DNA of 64,000 nucleotides, from assembly GCA_022796855.1 (NCBI GenBank), contig JAAWJM010000002.1:54733-118732 (forward strand). Reading direction: 5' to 3'. Position 1 is the stretch's first letter. Every line of letters starts with the position of its first letter. Below the pieces are notes generated by a model, which saw only the letters and a list, made by a program, of their open reading frames with translations, had not been told where the DNA came from and did no database searches. The translations under genes were made by a program, and so were the position numbers. The stretch comes from Clostridia bacterium. Lineage in GTDB: Bacteria > Bacillota > Clostridia > TANB77 > CAG-508. Shown here in pieces: positions 34,519 to 43,819 of the stretch.

Positions 34519-36861
34519 TTATTCTATAATTTCATATCCAGCAATTTTATATCCTTTCAATCTTCTATTATACATCTTATCCAAAACTTTCATATTATCT
34601 AAATAATCATAAACAATCACCTTTTCTTTATTTTCATGTTCTCTATGAAGTCTTCCTACATATTGTATAATTCTTCCTTTCCATGAAACTGGCATCGTTA
34701 AAAATAAAGTATCTAATCTATTGTCATCAAATCCTTCTCCTATAGAACTACTCGTTGCTAAAATAATCCTTGATTTATCATTTTCGTCCGCTTCTTTTAT
34801 AATATTTTGAATCTCTTTAGTTTTCTTTTTCCCCATATTTCCTTTATAGATTACAACTGGAACTCCTAAACTTTCTAAATTCTCTTTTAGTATTTTTAAA
34901 TGTTCCACTCTTTCTGTTAAAACAATTGGTATTCTTCCTTCTAGCACACATTTCTTTATATCTTCTATAATCATATTGTTTCTAAAAACATTGTGACACA
35001 TGTCATTTAATATTTCTGAGATTTGAATTTTATCTTTTTCTTCTATTGGAATATACTTATAATTAGTTTTTTTCACAATTACAGTATGTTCCATTTCCCT
35101 ATTTTGTTTTAATTCTCGATTTGCTACTCTAACTCTTATATCTCCACACTGCATATAAATTATTTTATGCCATCCATCTTTTCTTGTCGGAGTCGCTGTT
35201 AATCCATATACATATTTAGCCTTAATTTGTTTTAATACTTTTTCAAAACTAAATGCTGCTGCATGATGACACTCATCTACTATTACTAATCCATATCCTT
35301 TTACTAATTCTTCTAAATTATCTTTCTTAAATAAAGATTGAAAACTTGCTATATCTAACTTTCCATTTGGCTTTTCTTTGCTTGCACCTATTTGTCCAAT
35401 TTCTTTCTTATTGATTCCTAAAAAGTATGACAATCTTTCTTTCCATTGTTCTAATAAATTATTTCTATTAACGATTATTAATGTATTTGTTTTTAATTCT
35501 GAAATAATTTTTGCTCCTATAACTGTTTTTCCAAATCCTGTTGTTGCACAAAGTACTCCTGTTTCATGTTCTAATAATTGGCTTTTTGCATTTTCCTGTT
35601 TCTTATTTAGTTTACCTATAAATTGATAATCTGTTTTTTCTCCTAATTCTCTAGTATCTTTTATTATTAATTTAACATCACTTTTTTCACAGATTTCTTT
35701 TATTTTTTCCATACATCCTCTTGGTAAAATTAAAAATCTCTCATCTTCTTCAAAACAACTTATAATTCTAGGAGTAGTTTTATAAAATATTGGCATTCTT
35801 AACTTTTGTAATTCATAAAATTTAGGATTAGTAAAACTTGCTAATCTTTTTAGATATGTTATTTCGTTTGGTAATAATTTCAATTTTTTTATATAAATTT
35901 GATGGTCAAATATACATTCAATATTATTAACAAATACCATGTCTTTTAAATTTTCTTTTTTAGGAATTTCATCATCAGAAATTTCATCTATTTCTGGTTC
36001 ATTATAGTCATCTTCTTTATACTTACTAACAAATTCATATATTTGTTCTTTACTCATTCTTTTTATATTTGTCAAAATTTCTATTTGATTTTTCTCTGGC
36101 TCAAAATATTTATTTACAAAAACTGTATTCCCATTTTTCGAACTATTTCCTTGAAATGGTAATGCTATTAGATTTCCAAATCCACCTTTTGGCATTATAT
36201 CTTGGTTTGGAAGTATTCTATCATACGAATCTAATTTTAATGATGCCTTTTCCATTGTTTTAGACAGCAATATATTTCCCATTTTCCTTGCAATATTAGC
36301 AAGCATACTTTCTTCAAAGAATATCCAAACATGAGCTCCATTTCCAGAACGTGATCTTTCTACATATATTGGTATTTTTAATTCGTCACATGTATTCCAA
36401 AATGCTGTAACATCTCTTTCACAATTTTCTTTATCAAAATCAATTGCCAAAAAGTTACACATATCTCCTGGTAATAATGGATATATACCTATTGTTATTT
36501 TACCTTGCAAATGTTTTAATATAATTTCATCTGTTAATGGTTCTAATATTCTATTGGGACATTCATTACATTTTACTCTTGGCTTATCACATTTGTATGT
36601 ACTAAACTCATTTTTACATACAGGTGAATATCCAGATTTTCCTGTTTTGTTGCTTGTCCATCTTTTAGCATATAAATCTGTTCTTCCTTTAAATAAATCC
36701 ATAAATATTTTTATTTTCTCTTCGCTGGAAATAGTTTTTGTTTCTTTAGGTATTTCTTTTTCTTCAACTTTTCCATATATTTTTTCTTTAAGTTGTTTAT
36801 TTTCTTCTTCTAACTTTTCTATTATTTGTATTAGTTCCTTTTTATCCAAACTTTCTAACAA
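34519..36861 (-). CDS. TOTE-type archaeo-eukaryotic primase plus SF2 helicase
   Basis: A 780-residue two-part enzyme. After an N-terminal coiled coil (EKLEEENKQLKEKI), residues about 45-250 hold an archaeo-eukaryotic primase domain: a CNECPN-type cysteine cluster, FLAIDFDKE (catalytic acids, about residue 140) and RSRSGNGAHVWIFF (basic and histidine residues). Residues about 410-780 are an SF2 helicase: TGFGKT (Walker A), VDECHH (DExx box), GLTATPTRKDG, and QYVGRLHREHE (motif VI). This is the layout of TOTE conflict systems. The TTG at 36861 is 8 bases after AAGGAGG. It sits between direct repeats. Confidence 0.88.
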   Translation of the reverse strand: MLESLDKKELIQIIEKLEEENKQLKEKIYGKVEEKEIPKETKTISSEEKIKIFMDLFKGRTDLYAKRWTSNKTGKSGYSPVCKNEFSTYKCDKPRVKCNECPNRILEPLTDEIILKHLQGKITIGIYPLLPGDMCNFLAIDFDKENCERDVTAFWNTCDELKIPIYVERSRSGNGAHVWIFFEESMLANIARKMGNILLSKTMEKASLKLDSYDRILPNQDIMPKGGFGNLIALPFQGNSSKNGNTVFVNKYFEPEKNQIEILTNIKRMSKEQIYEFVSKYKEDDYNEPEIDEISDDEIPKKENLKDMVFVNNIECIFDHQIYIKKLKLLPNEITYLKRLASFTNPKFYELQKLRMPIFYKTTPRIISCFEEDERFLILPRGCMEKIKEICEKSDVKLIIKDTRELGEKTDYQFIGKLNKKQENAKSQLLEHETGVLCATTGFGKTVIGAKIISELKTNTLIIVNRNNLLEQWKERLSYFLGINKKEIGQIGASKEKPNGKLDIASFQSLFKKDNLEELVKGYGLVIVDECHHAAAFSFEKVLKQIKAKYVYGLTATPTRKDGWHKIIYMQCGDIRVRVANRELKQNREMEHTVIVKKTNYKYIPIEEKDKIQISEILNDMCHNVFRNNMIIEDIKKCVLEGRIPIVLTERVEHLKILKENLESLGVPVVIYKGNMGKKKTKEIQNIIKEADENDKSRIILATSSSIGEGFDDNRLDTLFLTMPVSWKGRIIQYVGRLHREHENKEKVIVYDYLDNMKVLDKMYNRRLKGYKIAGYEIIE

Positions 36862-37011
36862 TACTATTCCCTCCTTTATATACATTTATATTATACTCGA
36901 TTTACACGTTCTTTGCAAATTATGTAAATTTAATTTTTGTTATCTTTTTATTGTTTGCATAATTTAACTTTTTTACAGTATTACCAATGGTCGCCCTTGT
37001 ATATTTTTATT

Positions 37012-37128
37012 ATGCTAAGCTATTCTACTCATATGGTATTGCTTATTTTGCTTATAGGAGTATTGTTTATTCTATCTATAGGGACACTTATAGAATTAAT
37101 TTTCATAACTAAAATTAAAAAAAGATAA
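37012..37128 (+). CDS. 38-residue hydrophobic peptide in the right repeat copy (type I toxin-like)
   Basis: In the right copy of the direct repeat (37006-37138) an ATG opens a 38-residue frame: a short polar start, one long membrane helix (VLLILLIGVLFILSIGTLIE) and a basic end ITKIKKR. Size and layout match single-helix peptides of type I toxin-antitoxin or holin-like toxin groups. No clear ribosome site is visible, so translation is uncertain. It lies between the primase-helicase and attR. The gap 36862-37326 holds nothing else but attR. Confidence 0.4.
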   Translation: MLSYSTHMVLLILLIGVLFILSIGTLIELIFITKIKKR

Positions 37129-37187
37129 AGTATCTCTACTCTATCTCTTGTGTAACAAGCACTTTCCTTATTTTTTTATTTATAATA

Positions 37188-37218
37188 GGTAGTGTGCATA
37201 TTCATGTTTCCACATACC
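37188..37218. other. Right attachment site (attR) of the 13-kb element
   Basis: Element-side arm GGTAGTGTG (37188-37196), core CATATTCATGT (37197-37207), host-side arm TTCCACATACC (37208-37218). It lies about 110 bases downstream of the RNA methyltransferase stop, so the element does not break that gene. Confidence 0.65.
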
Positions 37219-37326
37219 CTGTTATTTTTGTTTTTATGTCTACTTTGCTTTTTTTGCCATTTTTTTGTGTTTTTTTCGCCTTTTTTTATTTTTTCAAAAT
37301 TCTTTCAATTCCTTTTATATCAACGA

Positions 37327-38706
37327 TTATACAGTTTTCTTTAAATTTAGAACTGATACACACTCGACGTGTGACGTAAACGGAAACATATCTACTGGTT
37401 GCAGTTCTCGTATATCGTATTCTTCTTCTAATTGCTTCAAATCTCGCATTAGAGTGGCAGGATTACAACTAATATATATTAGCCTCTCTGGTTTTCGTTT
37501 TCGGATATTTCGAATGGTTACCTCATCTAGCCCTTTTCTTGGTGGGTCTACGAAAACAACATTTGGTGCCATTTTTTCTTTTTGTATTACTTTTTCTAAC
37601 ATTTTTTCTACATCGCCACAATAGAATTGTATGTTTTGGATTTTGTTTATTTTGGCGTTTTCTTTTGCGTCCCCAATGGCTTGCTCTACTACTTCAATTC
37701 CGTATACTTGTTTTACATGGGGAGAAGCAAAAATTCCTATGGTTCCTATGCCACAATATAAATCTAATACAATGTCCTTTTTTTCTAAATTTGCTTTCTC
37801 AATTGCTAAATGATATAACTTTTCTGTTTGAATTGGATTAATTTGATAAAACGATAGTGGTGAAATCGTAAAAGTAAAATCTCCTAGCTTATCTTGTATA
37901 TAGCCATTTCCATATAATATGTAATTTTCCTTTCCCATAATGACATTTGTGTTTTTGTTATTAATGTTTTTCACAATTGTTTTAATTTCGGGAAATTTCT
38001 GTTTTAAGGCTTCTACTAATTTGGTTTCGTTTGGCAAGTCTTTCTCGTTTGTAACAAGAATGCACATTACTTCACCTGTATGAAGTCCTATTTTTACAAT
38101 AATATGACGGAGTTGTCCATTTCCTGTTTTTTCGTTATAAGCAGAAATTCCGTTTTCTTTTATCCATTGCAAAATGAATTTTGCAATTTGCTCCGATATT
38201 GGCATTTGAATACTACATGCGTTTATTTCAATAATTTCATGGCTTCTTTTTGCATATACTCCTGTTACCATTTCTCCATTTTTGTTGTACCCTACTGGGT
38301 ATTGTGCTTTGTTACGATAATGATATGGTTTTTCCATCCCGATGGTATCTTTTACAATAAGTTTGGTTTTTAGTGATTTATCTACCAAATTTTGTACCAT
38401 ATTCTTTTTTAATTCTAAGGTTTCTTTGTATTTCATATGTCGCAAATTGCAACCACCACAACGCTGATACGTTGTACAATCTGTGTCTTGCCTTGCTTTT
38501 GAAGGTGTTATGATTTCAAGAACTTTTCCGAAAGCATGTGATGTATTTACCTTTACGATTACAATTTTTACCTTCTCTTCTTTCATAGCTCCTGGAATAA
38601 AAACGGTAAAATTGTTAATTTTAGCAATTCCTTCTCCTTCACATCCATAATCAATTATGGTAACAATATATTCTTCGTTTTTTTGTACTGGTACATTATT
38701 TTCCAT
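37327..38706 (-). CDS. 23S rRNA/tRNA (uracil-5-)-methyltransferase, RumA/RlmCD family
   Basis: Makes 5-methyluridine in RNA with SAM. 459 residues. N-terminal TRAM domain (about 8-60), four-cysteine cluster region CTTYQRCGGCNLRHM (about 78-92) that can hold an iron-sulfur cluster, SAM-binding DLYCGIGTIGIF (about 300), DPPRKGLD (about 377), and catalytic cysteine in YISCNPATLMRDL (about 400), ending VDMFPFTSHVECVSVL. In Firmicutes such enzymes methylate U747/U1939 of 23S rRNA. It flanks the right end of the mobile element. Confidence 0.93.
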   Translation of the reverse strand: MENNVPVQKNEEYIVTIIDYGCEGEGIAKINNFTVFIPGAMKEEKVKIVIVKVNTSHAFGKVLEIITPSKARQDTDCTTYQRCGGCNLRHMKYKETLELKKNMVQNLVDKSLKTKLIVKDTIGMEKPYHYRNKAQYPVGYNKNGEMVTGVYAKRSHEIIEINACSIQMPISEQIAKFILQWIKENGISAYNEKTGNGQLRHIIVKIGLHTGEVMCILVTNEKDLPNETKLVEALKQKFPEIKTIVKNINNKNTNVIMGKENYILYGNGYIQDKLGDFTFTISPLSFYQINPIQTEKLYHLAIEKANLEKKDIVLDLYCGIGTIGIFASPHVKQVYGIEVVEQAIGDAKENAKINKIQNIQFYCGDVEKMLEKVIQKEKMAPNVVFVDPPRKGLDEVTIRNIRKRKPERLIYISCNPATLMRDLKQLEEEYDIRELQPVDMFPFTSHVECVSVLNLKKTV

Positions 38707-38749
38707 CTTTTTTACTCTTTTCTTTAAACTTTTTTACGATTTCTTTGCT

Positions 38750-41737
38750 TTAGAATTCTTGGTTAATACTACCTTTTCCCATAATGTAATTCTTAATTTT
38801 TACGTAATCCGTCGCATAGACATTATTGTCGTTATTAATATCTGCTGCTTTTAGGTATGCTCCTGTTAATGTTGCTTTTCCCATGATGTGATTTTTTATT
38901 CGGACATAATCGGTCGCATAAATGGATCCATCCCCATTTACATCACCTTTTACTACAACCGTATAATAGTGTTCTTGCTCATTAAACTGAAGTACAAATT
39001 TCATATTGGTTGCTATGGTTCCTTCCGAAATCTCTTTTCCTGTGTAATCTTTAAAACCAATAAGTTTTACATTCGGATAACTTGAAAGAATGCTTTTTAT
39101 ACTAGATACACTACTTCCCACTTTAAACCCTACTACATATCCATCTTTTTTCGTTAATCCAAAATGTTTTAATGCCTCTGTTTCTGAAACCGAATTCGTA
39201 ATGTTTGTTATATTGCTTACCTTCACTTTTGTTTGCATTCTCATATTTTGTGTCCCTACCTTTAAATCCACATAAATTAGAGCATTACCATTTTTCATTC
39301 CTTGTAGTTTGTTATTGTCATATCGAACCACACTCGTATCACTGGAATAAATTGAAAATGGAAGAGAAGTACTAGGCTTGGTTGTTATGGTATAGGGAAT
39401 TTCTCCTGTTTTATCAATGTTTACTTCTTCTGGAACAGAAATTCCAACTATTCCTTTTTCCAATTCTTCCCTAGATGGTAGTTTTAAATCTGGTATAAAA
39501 GATACTACTCCTCCCACAGCATTTGCTATTTTTGTTTTGGAATAGTCAAAATACACATTTTGCGGTACTTTATATGGTTGACCATCTACATATTGTAATC
39601 CAATAAAACCACCCACATTGGCATTTGCTTGAAGGGTCCCATTGGCATAACTATTCTTAATGACAGCATTTGAATTCATTCCAATAAAACCACCTACATT
39701 TTTTTCAGAAGAAACTGTAAGCGAAGTCGAACAATTATCAATAATCGTTGTATCATAAACATTTCCTACAAATCCACCAGTAGAGGCTAAATCATTTCCT
39801 TGCAGGCTTTTTATGTTTTGAACCGAACCTGTTTTTAAGTGAATATTCCTTAGTGTCGTATTTTCAACTGCATTTGCAAAACCGCCAAGAGCTTCTCCTT
39901 TTCCCGGCTTTATCTTTATGTTTTCGATGTTTATATTCTCGATAATAGAAGGAACTGTAAAATCTCCTACTGTATTAAATACGCCTGTTCCTACAGCAGA
40001 TATATTCTTTAATGTTTTATTGTTTCCATTCAAATTACCTCTAAACTCAATTTTAGGATATTCTTGTATATTAGCAAAATCCAAATCATTCATGAATTGA
40101 TAATACTGGTTTTTGGTTTCCATTTTCATTAAGTAGAAAAAGGTATCTACATCATAAATTAAGTAAGGTTTTTCCTTAGTTCCTTCTCCTTGTAAGTTTG
40201 GAAATGTTACATTAAAGGTAACCGATTCATTTGTTTGGGATGTTACCTCAACAACAATTCCAGAATTACTTCCATCCGAATAATAAATCGTCTTATTATC
40301 GAATGCATCATTATTTTTATCAATTGCTTTTCCTAAAACAGTACGTGTACTATTTAAAGTTGCTTGTTCTAAGTTTCCTTTTCCATCTCCTAAGCCAGTT
40401 TCATTTGGTCGAAATACAAATATATGATCATTTTCTCCGTGATTTCCTTCATAAGCATTACCATAACCTTTACGTGATTCATTCACACGGTATACAATAA
40501 TTCCACTTTGATCAGCACAGTAACCTTGGTATGTAGCTTGCTTTTCATGATATTCAATCACAAAATATTCGTCACTTCCTGCATATTGTTGTATTTTAAT
40601 CGCACGTTTTTCATTATCATCCACAAATTTAGGCTTATTTAATGTAATTGAATTAGTGGTTTTCGTAATAACTGGTAATGGTTTATGCCAATTCGTTTGT
40701 GGACGATATTCACTTGTAAAATACGCCAATAAGTTTTGTGGATTAGAACCTACGGTATTTCCCATAACATCATAAAAACCAACTGGTCTATTTCCGGAAG
40801 CATTATGCCTATATAAATCCATATATCCTAACGTATGCCCAAATTCATGAATAATGGTACCATAAGTACTTCGATTTAACGAAAATATACTTGCTGATTG
40901 GGTATAATCTTCTACATAAATAAGATTGTATGGTATTACTTCCTTTCCTAATATTGTTTCAGTAATCCCTTTATTATCTAGCTTATGTGACCATAGTATA
41001 TCCCCCCAAGCTGGCTTAGTTTGTAAATTATTTTGTCCTTCCACAAAAAATGAAATAGCATCTACAACATTATTACCATCTGCATCAATTTGTTCTTTTG
41101 TTATTCCCGCATTTTCAATTTGCTTTGATACCCATGCAACTGCTTCATTCACTAATTCCGTTTCTCTTTGCAAAGCTTCACTAGCATTTTTATATCCCTG
41201 TGGATTTTGGTCACTCTGTCTTAAATAATATCCTATTGGTTGTGATGTTTCATAAGCGACTACTTTATCTCCTTGTCTAGGAAATATTTCCGTTGTAATC
41301 GATAATTTCCCATAACTTTGTGTTTCATAATATTTTTTAAAAGAAGGTACTTTCATTTTGGTTTCTGTATTCCCATTTACTGTAGTCATTTCAAACAATT
41401 CATCACTGTTAAAAATTGTTTTGGCATTTTTAACACAATCCTCATCCTCTATTTTGTGTTGATTGGTATTATCTTTAAATTCGATAAAAACAGCCAAATA
41501 TTTTATGTTTTGATGGTTTGACCTGCTTTCTTGGCTTAACGCAATTTGAGTATCTTCTAATGGTTCTATTCCATATAATTCATTATAATTAGCAATGCTT
41601 TGTGGTCTATCTTGTTCTTCTTTTATTGTTTCTGTTTTAGGATTAACTGTTTCAACACCATTTGCATAACTATAACAAGTAAAACTGAACTGAAAACATA
41701 GTAATATAGCTACTAAAAAACTAATGCACTTCTTCAT
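38750..41737 (-). CDS. Secreted M6-family metalloprotease with GLUG repeats and dockerin
   Basis: A 995-residue exported zinc protease (immune inhibitor A-like). Signal peptide: KKCISFLVAILLCFQFSF. M6 domain (about 75-440) with the zinc site IIHEFGHTLGYMD (about 297). Then GLUG-type repeats (GGFVGN, GGFIGMN, GGFIGLQ, about 640-730), a bacterial-Ig-like stretch (about 770-860) and a type I dockerin at the C-terminus: DVNGDGSIYATDYVRIKNHI and DINNDNNVYATDYVKIKNYI, two calcium repeats. It should act outside the cell, anchored through a cohesin. Its ATG overlaps the end of the Ig-like gene by 17 bases. Confidence 0.9.
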   Translation of the reverse strand: MKKCISFLVAILLCFQFSFTCYSYANGVETVNPKTETIKEEQDRPQSIANYNELYGIEPLEDTQIALSQESRSNHQNIKYLAVFIEFKDNTNQHKIEDEDCVKNAKTIFNSDELFEMTTVNGNTETKMKVPSFKKYYETQSYGKLSITTEIFPRQGDKVVAYETSQPIGYYLRQSDQNPQGYKNASEALQRETELVNEAVAWVSKQIENAGITKEQIDADGNNVVDAISFFVEGQNNLQTKPAWGDILWSHKLDNKGITETILGKEVIPYNLIYVEDYTQSASIFSLNRSTYGTIIHEFGHTLGYMDLYRHNASGNRPVGFYDVMGNTVGSNPQNLLAYFTSEYRPQTNWHKPLPVITKTTNSITLNKPKFVDDNEKRAIKIQQYAGSDEYFVIEYHEKQATYQGYCADQSGIIVYRVNESRKGYGNAYEGNHGENDHIFVFRPNETGLGDGKGNLEQATLNSTRTVLGKAIDKNNDAFDNKTIYYSDGSNSGIVVEVTSQTNESVTFNVTFPNLQGEGTKEKPYLIYDVDTFFYLMKMETKNQYYQFMNDLDFANIQEYPKIEFRGNLNGNNKTLKNISAVGTGVFNTVGDFTVPSIIENINIENIKIKPGKGEALGGFANAVENTTLRNIHLKTGSVQNIKSLQGNDLASTGGFVGNVYDTTIIDNCSTSLTVSSEKNVGGFIGMNSNAVIKNSYANGTLQANANVGGFIGLQYVDGQPYKVPQNVYFDYSKTKIANAVGGVVSFIPDLKLPSREELEKGIVGISVPEEVNIDKTGEIPYTITTKPSTSLPFSIYSSDTSVVRYDNNKLQGMKNGNALIYVDLKVGTQNMRMQTKVKVSNITNITNSVSETEALKHFGLTKKDGYVVGFKVGSSVSSIKSILSSYPNVKLIGFKDYTGKEISEGTIATNMKFVLQFNEQEHYYTVVVKGDVNGDGSIYATDYVRIKNHIMGKATLTGAYLKAADINNDNNVYATDYVKIKNYIMGKGSINQEF

Positions 41738-43088
41738 CTACTTTTTCCTTTCTTAGTTTAAAAACTACAATTGCAAATCCAATAATAGCTACTCCTATTA
41801 CCGTTATTAAACTATATATTATAATTTGTTGATTCTTGCCTTTCGATATTAATTGTTCATATTCCTCATATTTAACAGGAGCACTACCTAAATATCGTTG
41901 CAAAGTACCTTCTTTTGCTTCATATAAATATTCAAGCCTTTCTCCCTCCTTGTTCATTACCGATAATAAAAAATAATCAGCAAATCCATTCTTAAACTGA
42001 TATCCCATTATCTCTTTTTCCTCAATTGTCCTAGAGGATATTTCAAAACCTTCTTTTTCTTCTTGCCAATCACCTAGAAAAAAGAAATGGTTTTGAATGG
42101 TTATTGGAATTATTTTATAAATACATTCATTTTTCTCCATATCTACCATATAAAAATTCTTATTATTTTCATGGTCAACACCATAAATCATAGAAAAATG
42201 ACCATTATCATACACACGAATTTCTTGTTCATTTACCTTATGTTGCTTTTCCGAAAAACCCTCTGGAATAACCACATCTCTTAAATTTCGAACAACTCCA
42301 ATCTGCGTATTCTTATAGGTAAGATATACATTTGGTGTTTCATCAACATATGCTTTTAACATATATTTTCGTTCTTCTCCATTTTCAGCAACTACCGTAA
42401 TAGCAATTATATTTTCTCCTGCTTCAACCGAAATGTCCCCTATTCCTGTTACTGTAGCTTTACTATCTTGGCATACAGCTTGAAGAGAAATGGTCTTTGC
42501 CTCTTTTGGTAACTTCACACTATATTCAGTAACATTAGCATTAAATTCTGGCTCTAATGTTCCCATATTAATACTTAATGATGATAATAAATTATTAGAA
42601 GATTTCTCTTGCACCACTGTTTGTTGATTATTTACTGTAGGCTTTGTTGGATTTTTATTTGGTTGTGTATTTGGTTTTCCTGAAGGTGTTGTGTTAGGAT
42701 TACTAGAACCTCCAGAAGGTGTAGAAGGTATACTTGGTACATCAATTGTAACTGTCACACTTCTTGCCCCTGGCTTATACTCATTTCCATCTGCATCCGA
42801 AAATCCCACAGTAGGTGTTGCGGTTACAGTAACACTGCCACTACCACCAGCCTTTACATTTACTGTTTGAGAATTCTGTTCTACCCAAACACTACTCTGA
42901 GATAGTGTTCCGTTTTTTACACTTAAATTAACTCTACCAATACAATCTCCTCCCACCGAAACACTAAATGTTCCATTTGGATTTACCTTAGAAGCAGAAG
43001 CCGTTATTCTAAAAGATGCTGCCTCTACACATCCTCCACATAACATTAGCACAAAACTAAATAGTAAAATAGCAAACCATTTTTTCAT
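41721..43088 (-). CDS. Surface protein with Ig-like/cadherin-like beta-sandwich domains and C-terminal anchor
   Basis: A 455-residue membrane-anchored protein. Signal peptide (1-23, with a lipobox-like LCGGC). Residues about 24-115 are an Ig-like domain rich in Ser/Thr (SASKVNPNGTFSVSVGG). A Pro/Asn/Ser-rich linker follows, then a cadherin-like beta-sandwich (PF12733-type: LSSLSINMGTLEPEFNANVT, about 167-255), an unclassified region, and a C-terminal helix (about 425-445) with basic tail. The layout resembles cell-surface scaffolds; whether it binds the dockerin of the coupled protease is an open question. RBS AAGGAGG. Confidence 0.75.
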   Translation of the reverse strand: MKKWFAILLFSFVLMLCGGCVEAASFRITASASKVNPNGTFSVSVGGDCIGRVNLSVKNGTLSQSSVWVEQNSQTVNVKAGGSGSVTVTATPTVGFSDADGNEYKPGARSVTVTIDVPSIPSTPSGGSSNPNTTPSGKPNTQPNKNPTKPTVNNQQTVVQEKSSNNLLSSLSINMGTLEPEFNANVTEYSVKLPKEAKTISLQAVCQDSKATVTGIGDISVEAGENIIAITVVAENGEERKYMLKAYVDETPNVYLTYKNTQIGVVRNLRDVVIPEGFSEKQHKVNEQEIRVYDNGHFSMIYGVDHENNKNFYMVDMEKNECIYKIIPITIQNHFFFLGDWQEEKEGFEISSRTIEEKEIMGYQFKNGFADYFLLSVMNKEGERLEYLYEAKEGTLQRYLGSAPVKYEEYEQLISKGKNQQIIIYSLITVIGVAIIGFAIVVFKLRKEKVDEEVH

Positions 43089-43313
43089 AAATCCTCCTTA
43101 TATAAATAGCTATTAAAAGAGATTGGTCTTCTAATAGCTACTTCCTTGCGATATATTACATAAAAATTTTAACATATTTTCTTATACTTTGCAACAACAA
43201 AATACACTAACATTTTTAATTTACTCGTTTAATCTATTGCTATAATCTATAATTATTCTACGTAGCTCATTTTAAGCACCATGCCTTTTTTGAGTTGGAA
43301 TAATTTTGGGTAC

Positions 43314-43347
43314 AAAAAAATACCATTCTTTTTAGAATGATATTTTA
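43314..43347 (-). terminator. Terminator downstream of tRNA-Leu
   Basis: On the minus strand, a 12-bp stem with one mismatch or wobble (AATATCATTCT with AGAATGGTATT) is followed by seven T, about 36 bases after the tRNA 3' end. Confidence 0.7.
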
Positions 43348-43382
43348 TGTATCTGTTCTATAAAGTTCGAACCGATACATGT

Positions 43383-43466
43383 TGGTGCGGATGAAGGGAC
43401 TCGAACCCCCACGTCGTTGACACTGGTTCCTAAGACCAGCGCGTCTACCAGTTCCGCCACATCCGC
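43383..43466 (-). tRNA. tRNA-Leu (anticodon UAG)
   Basis: A class II tRNA of 84 bases including an encoded CCA. Acceptor arms GCGGATG/CATCCGC pair perfectly, the anticodon stem is CTGGT/ACCAG with the loop CTTAGGA (anticodon TAG, codon CUA), a long variable arm follows, and the T loop is GTTCGAGTC. It stands alone in the 43089-43581 gap with its own terminator. Confidence 0.97.
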
Positions 43467-43581
43467 ATTTTCTATTGACAATGTATATATTAGCACATTT
43501 CGGCTTTCGTTGTCAATAGAAATTTTGTATATTTTTTAATTTTAGTCACCATTCGGTCACTGTTTGTCAACCATCTGTCAA

Positions 43582-43767
43582 CTAATTCTTTGGTGTTTGT
43601 GCGTTTTCGTCATAACGATAGCTTGAACACATGGATTCATCTGGGTTTTTGGTAGTACATTCTTGTATTGGTGTTACAATGATTTGTTGCAATGAGCATT
43701 CTTGTTCTTGATTTTTGTTGTATTTACAACTGGTTACTGTGCAATTAATTTTTTGATTTCTTTCCAT
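43582..43767 (-). CDS. DUF1540 cysteine-rich protein
   Basis: A 61-residue cytoplasmic protein of the DUF1540 family common in spore-forming Firmicutes. Conserved start INCTVTSCKYN, then CSLQQIIVTP and CSSYR; five cysteines suggest metal binding. The ATG at 43767 follows AAAGGAGG; the longer frame to 43809 lacks such a site. It is the next gene after the truncated peroxiredoxin, 52 bases away, and may share its promoter history. Confidence 0.88.
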   Translation of the reverse strand: MERNQKINCTVTSCKYNKNQEQECSLQQIIVTPIQECTTKNPDESMCSSYRYDENAQTPKN

Positions 43768-43819
43768 AAAATGACCTCCTTTTTTTATTAGTATGGTCAT
43801 TTTTTTCATTTCTATTTGC

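Larger units (their letters stand above)
24022..37207. mobile_element. Integrative element with large serine recombinase, about 13.2 kb
   Basis: Bounded by the core repeat at 24022 and 37197. The recombinase is at the left end, reading toward attL, the usual arrangement. Cargo in order: SHOCT-like small protein, Fic, nuclease-fold protein, ALDH, NIF3-domain protein, RidA, SDR, 2-hydroxyacid dehydrogenase, hydrolase, TOTE primase-helicase, short hydrophobic peptide. All long genes are on the minus strand. No conjugation, replication or phage structural genes are seen, so movement would need help from elsewhere. Confidence 0.65.

Noticed and set aside
34406-34606. 66-codon plus-strand gene
   Set aside because: Only its first 30 codons match the repeat peptide; the rest is antisense to the conserved end of the helicase.
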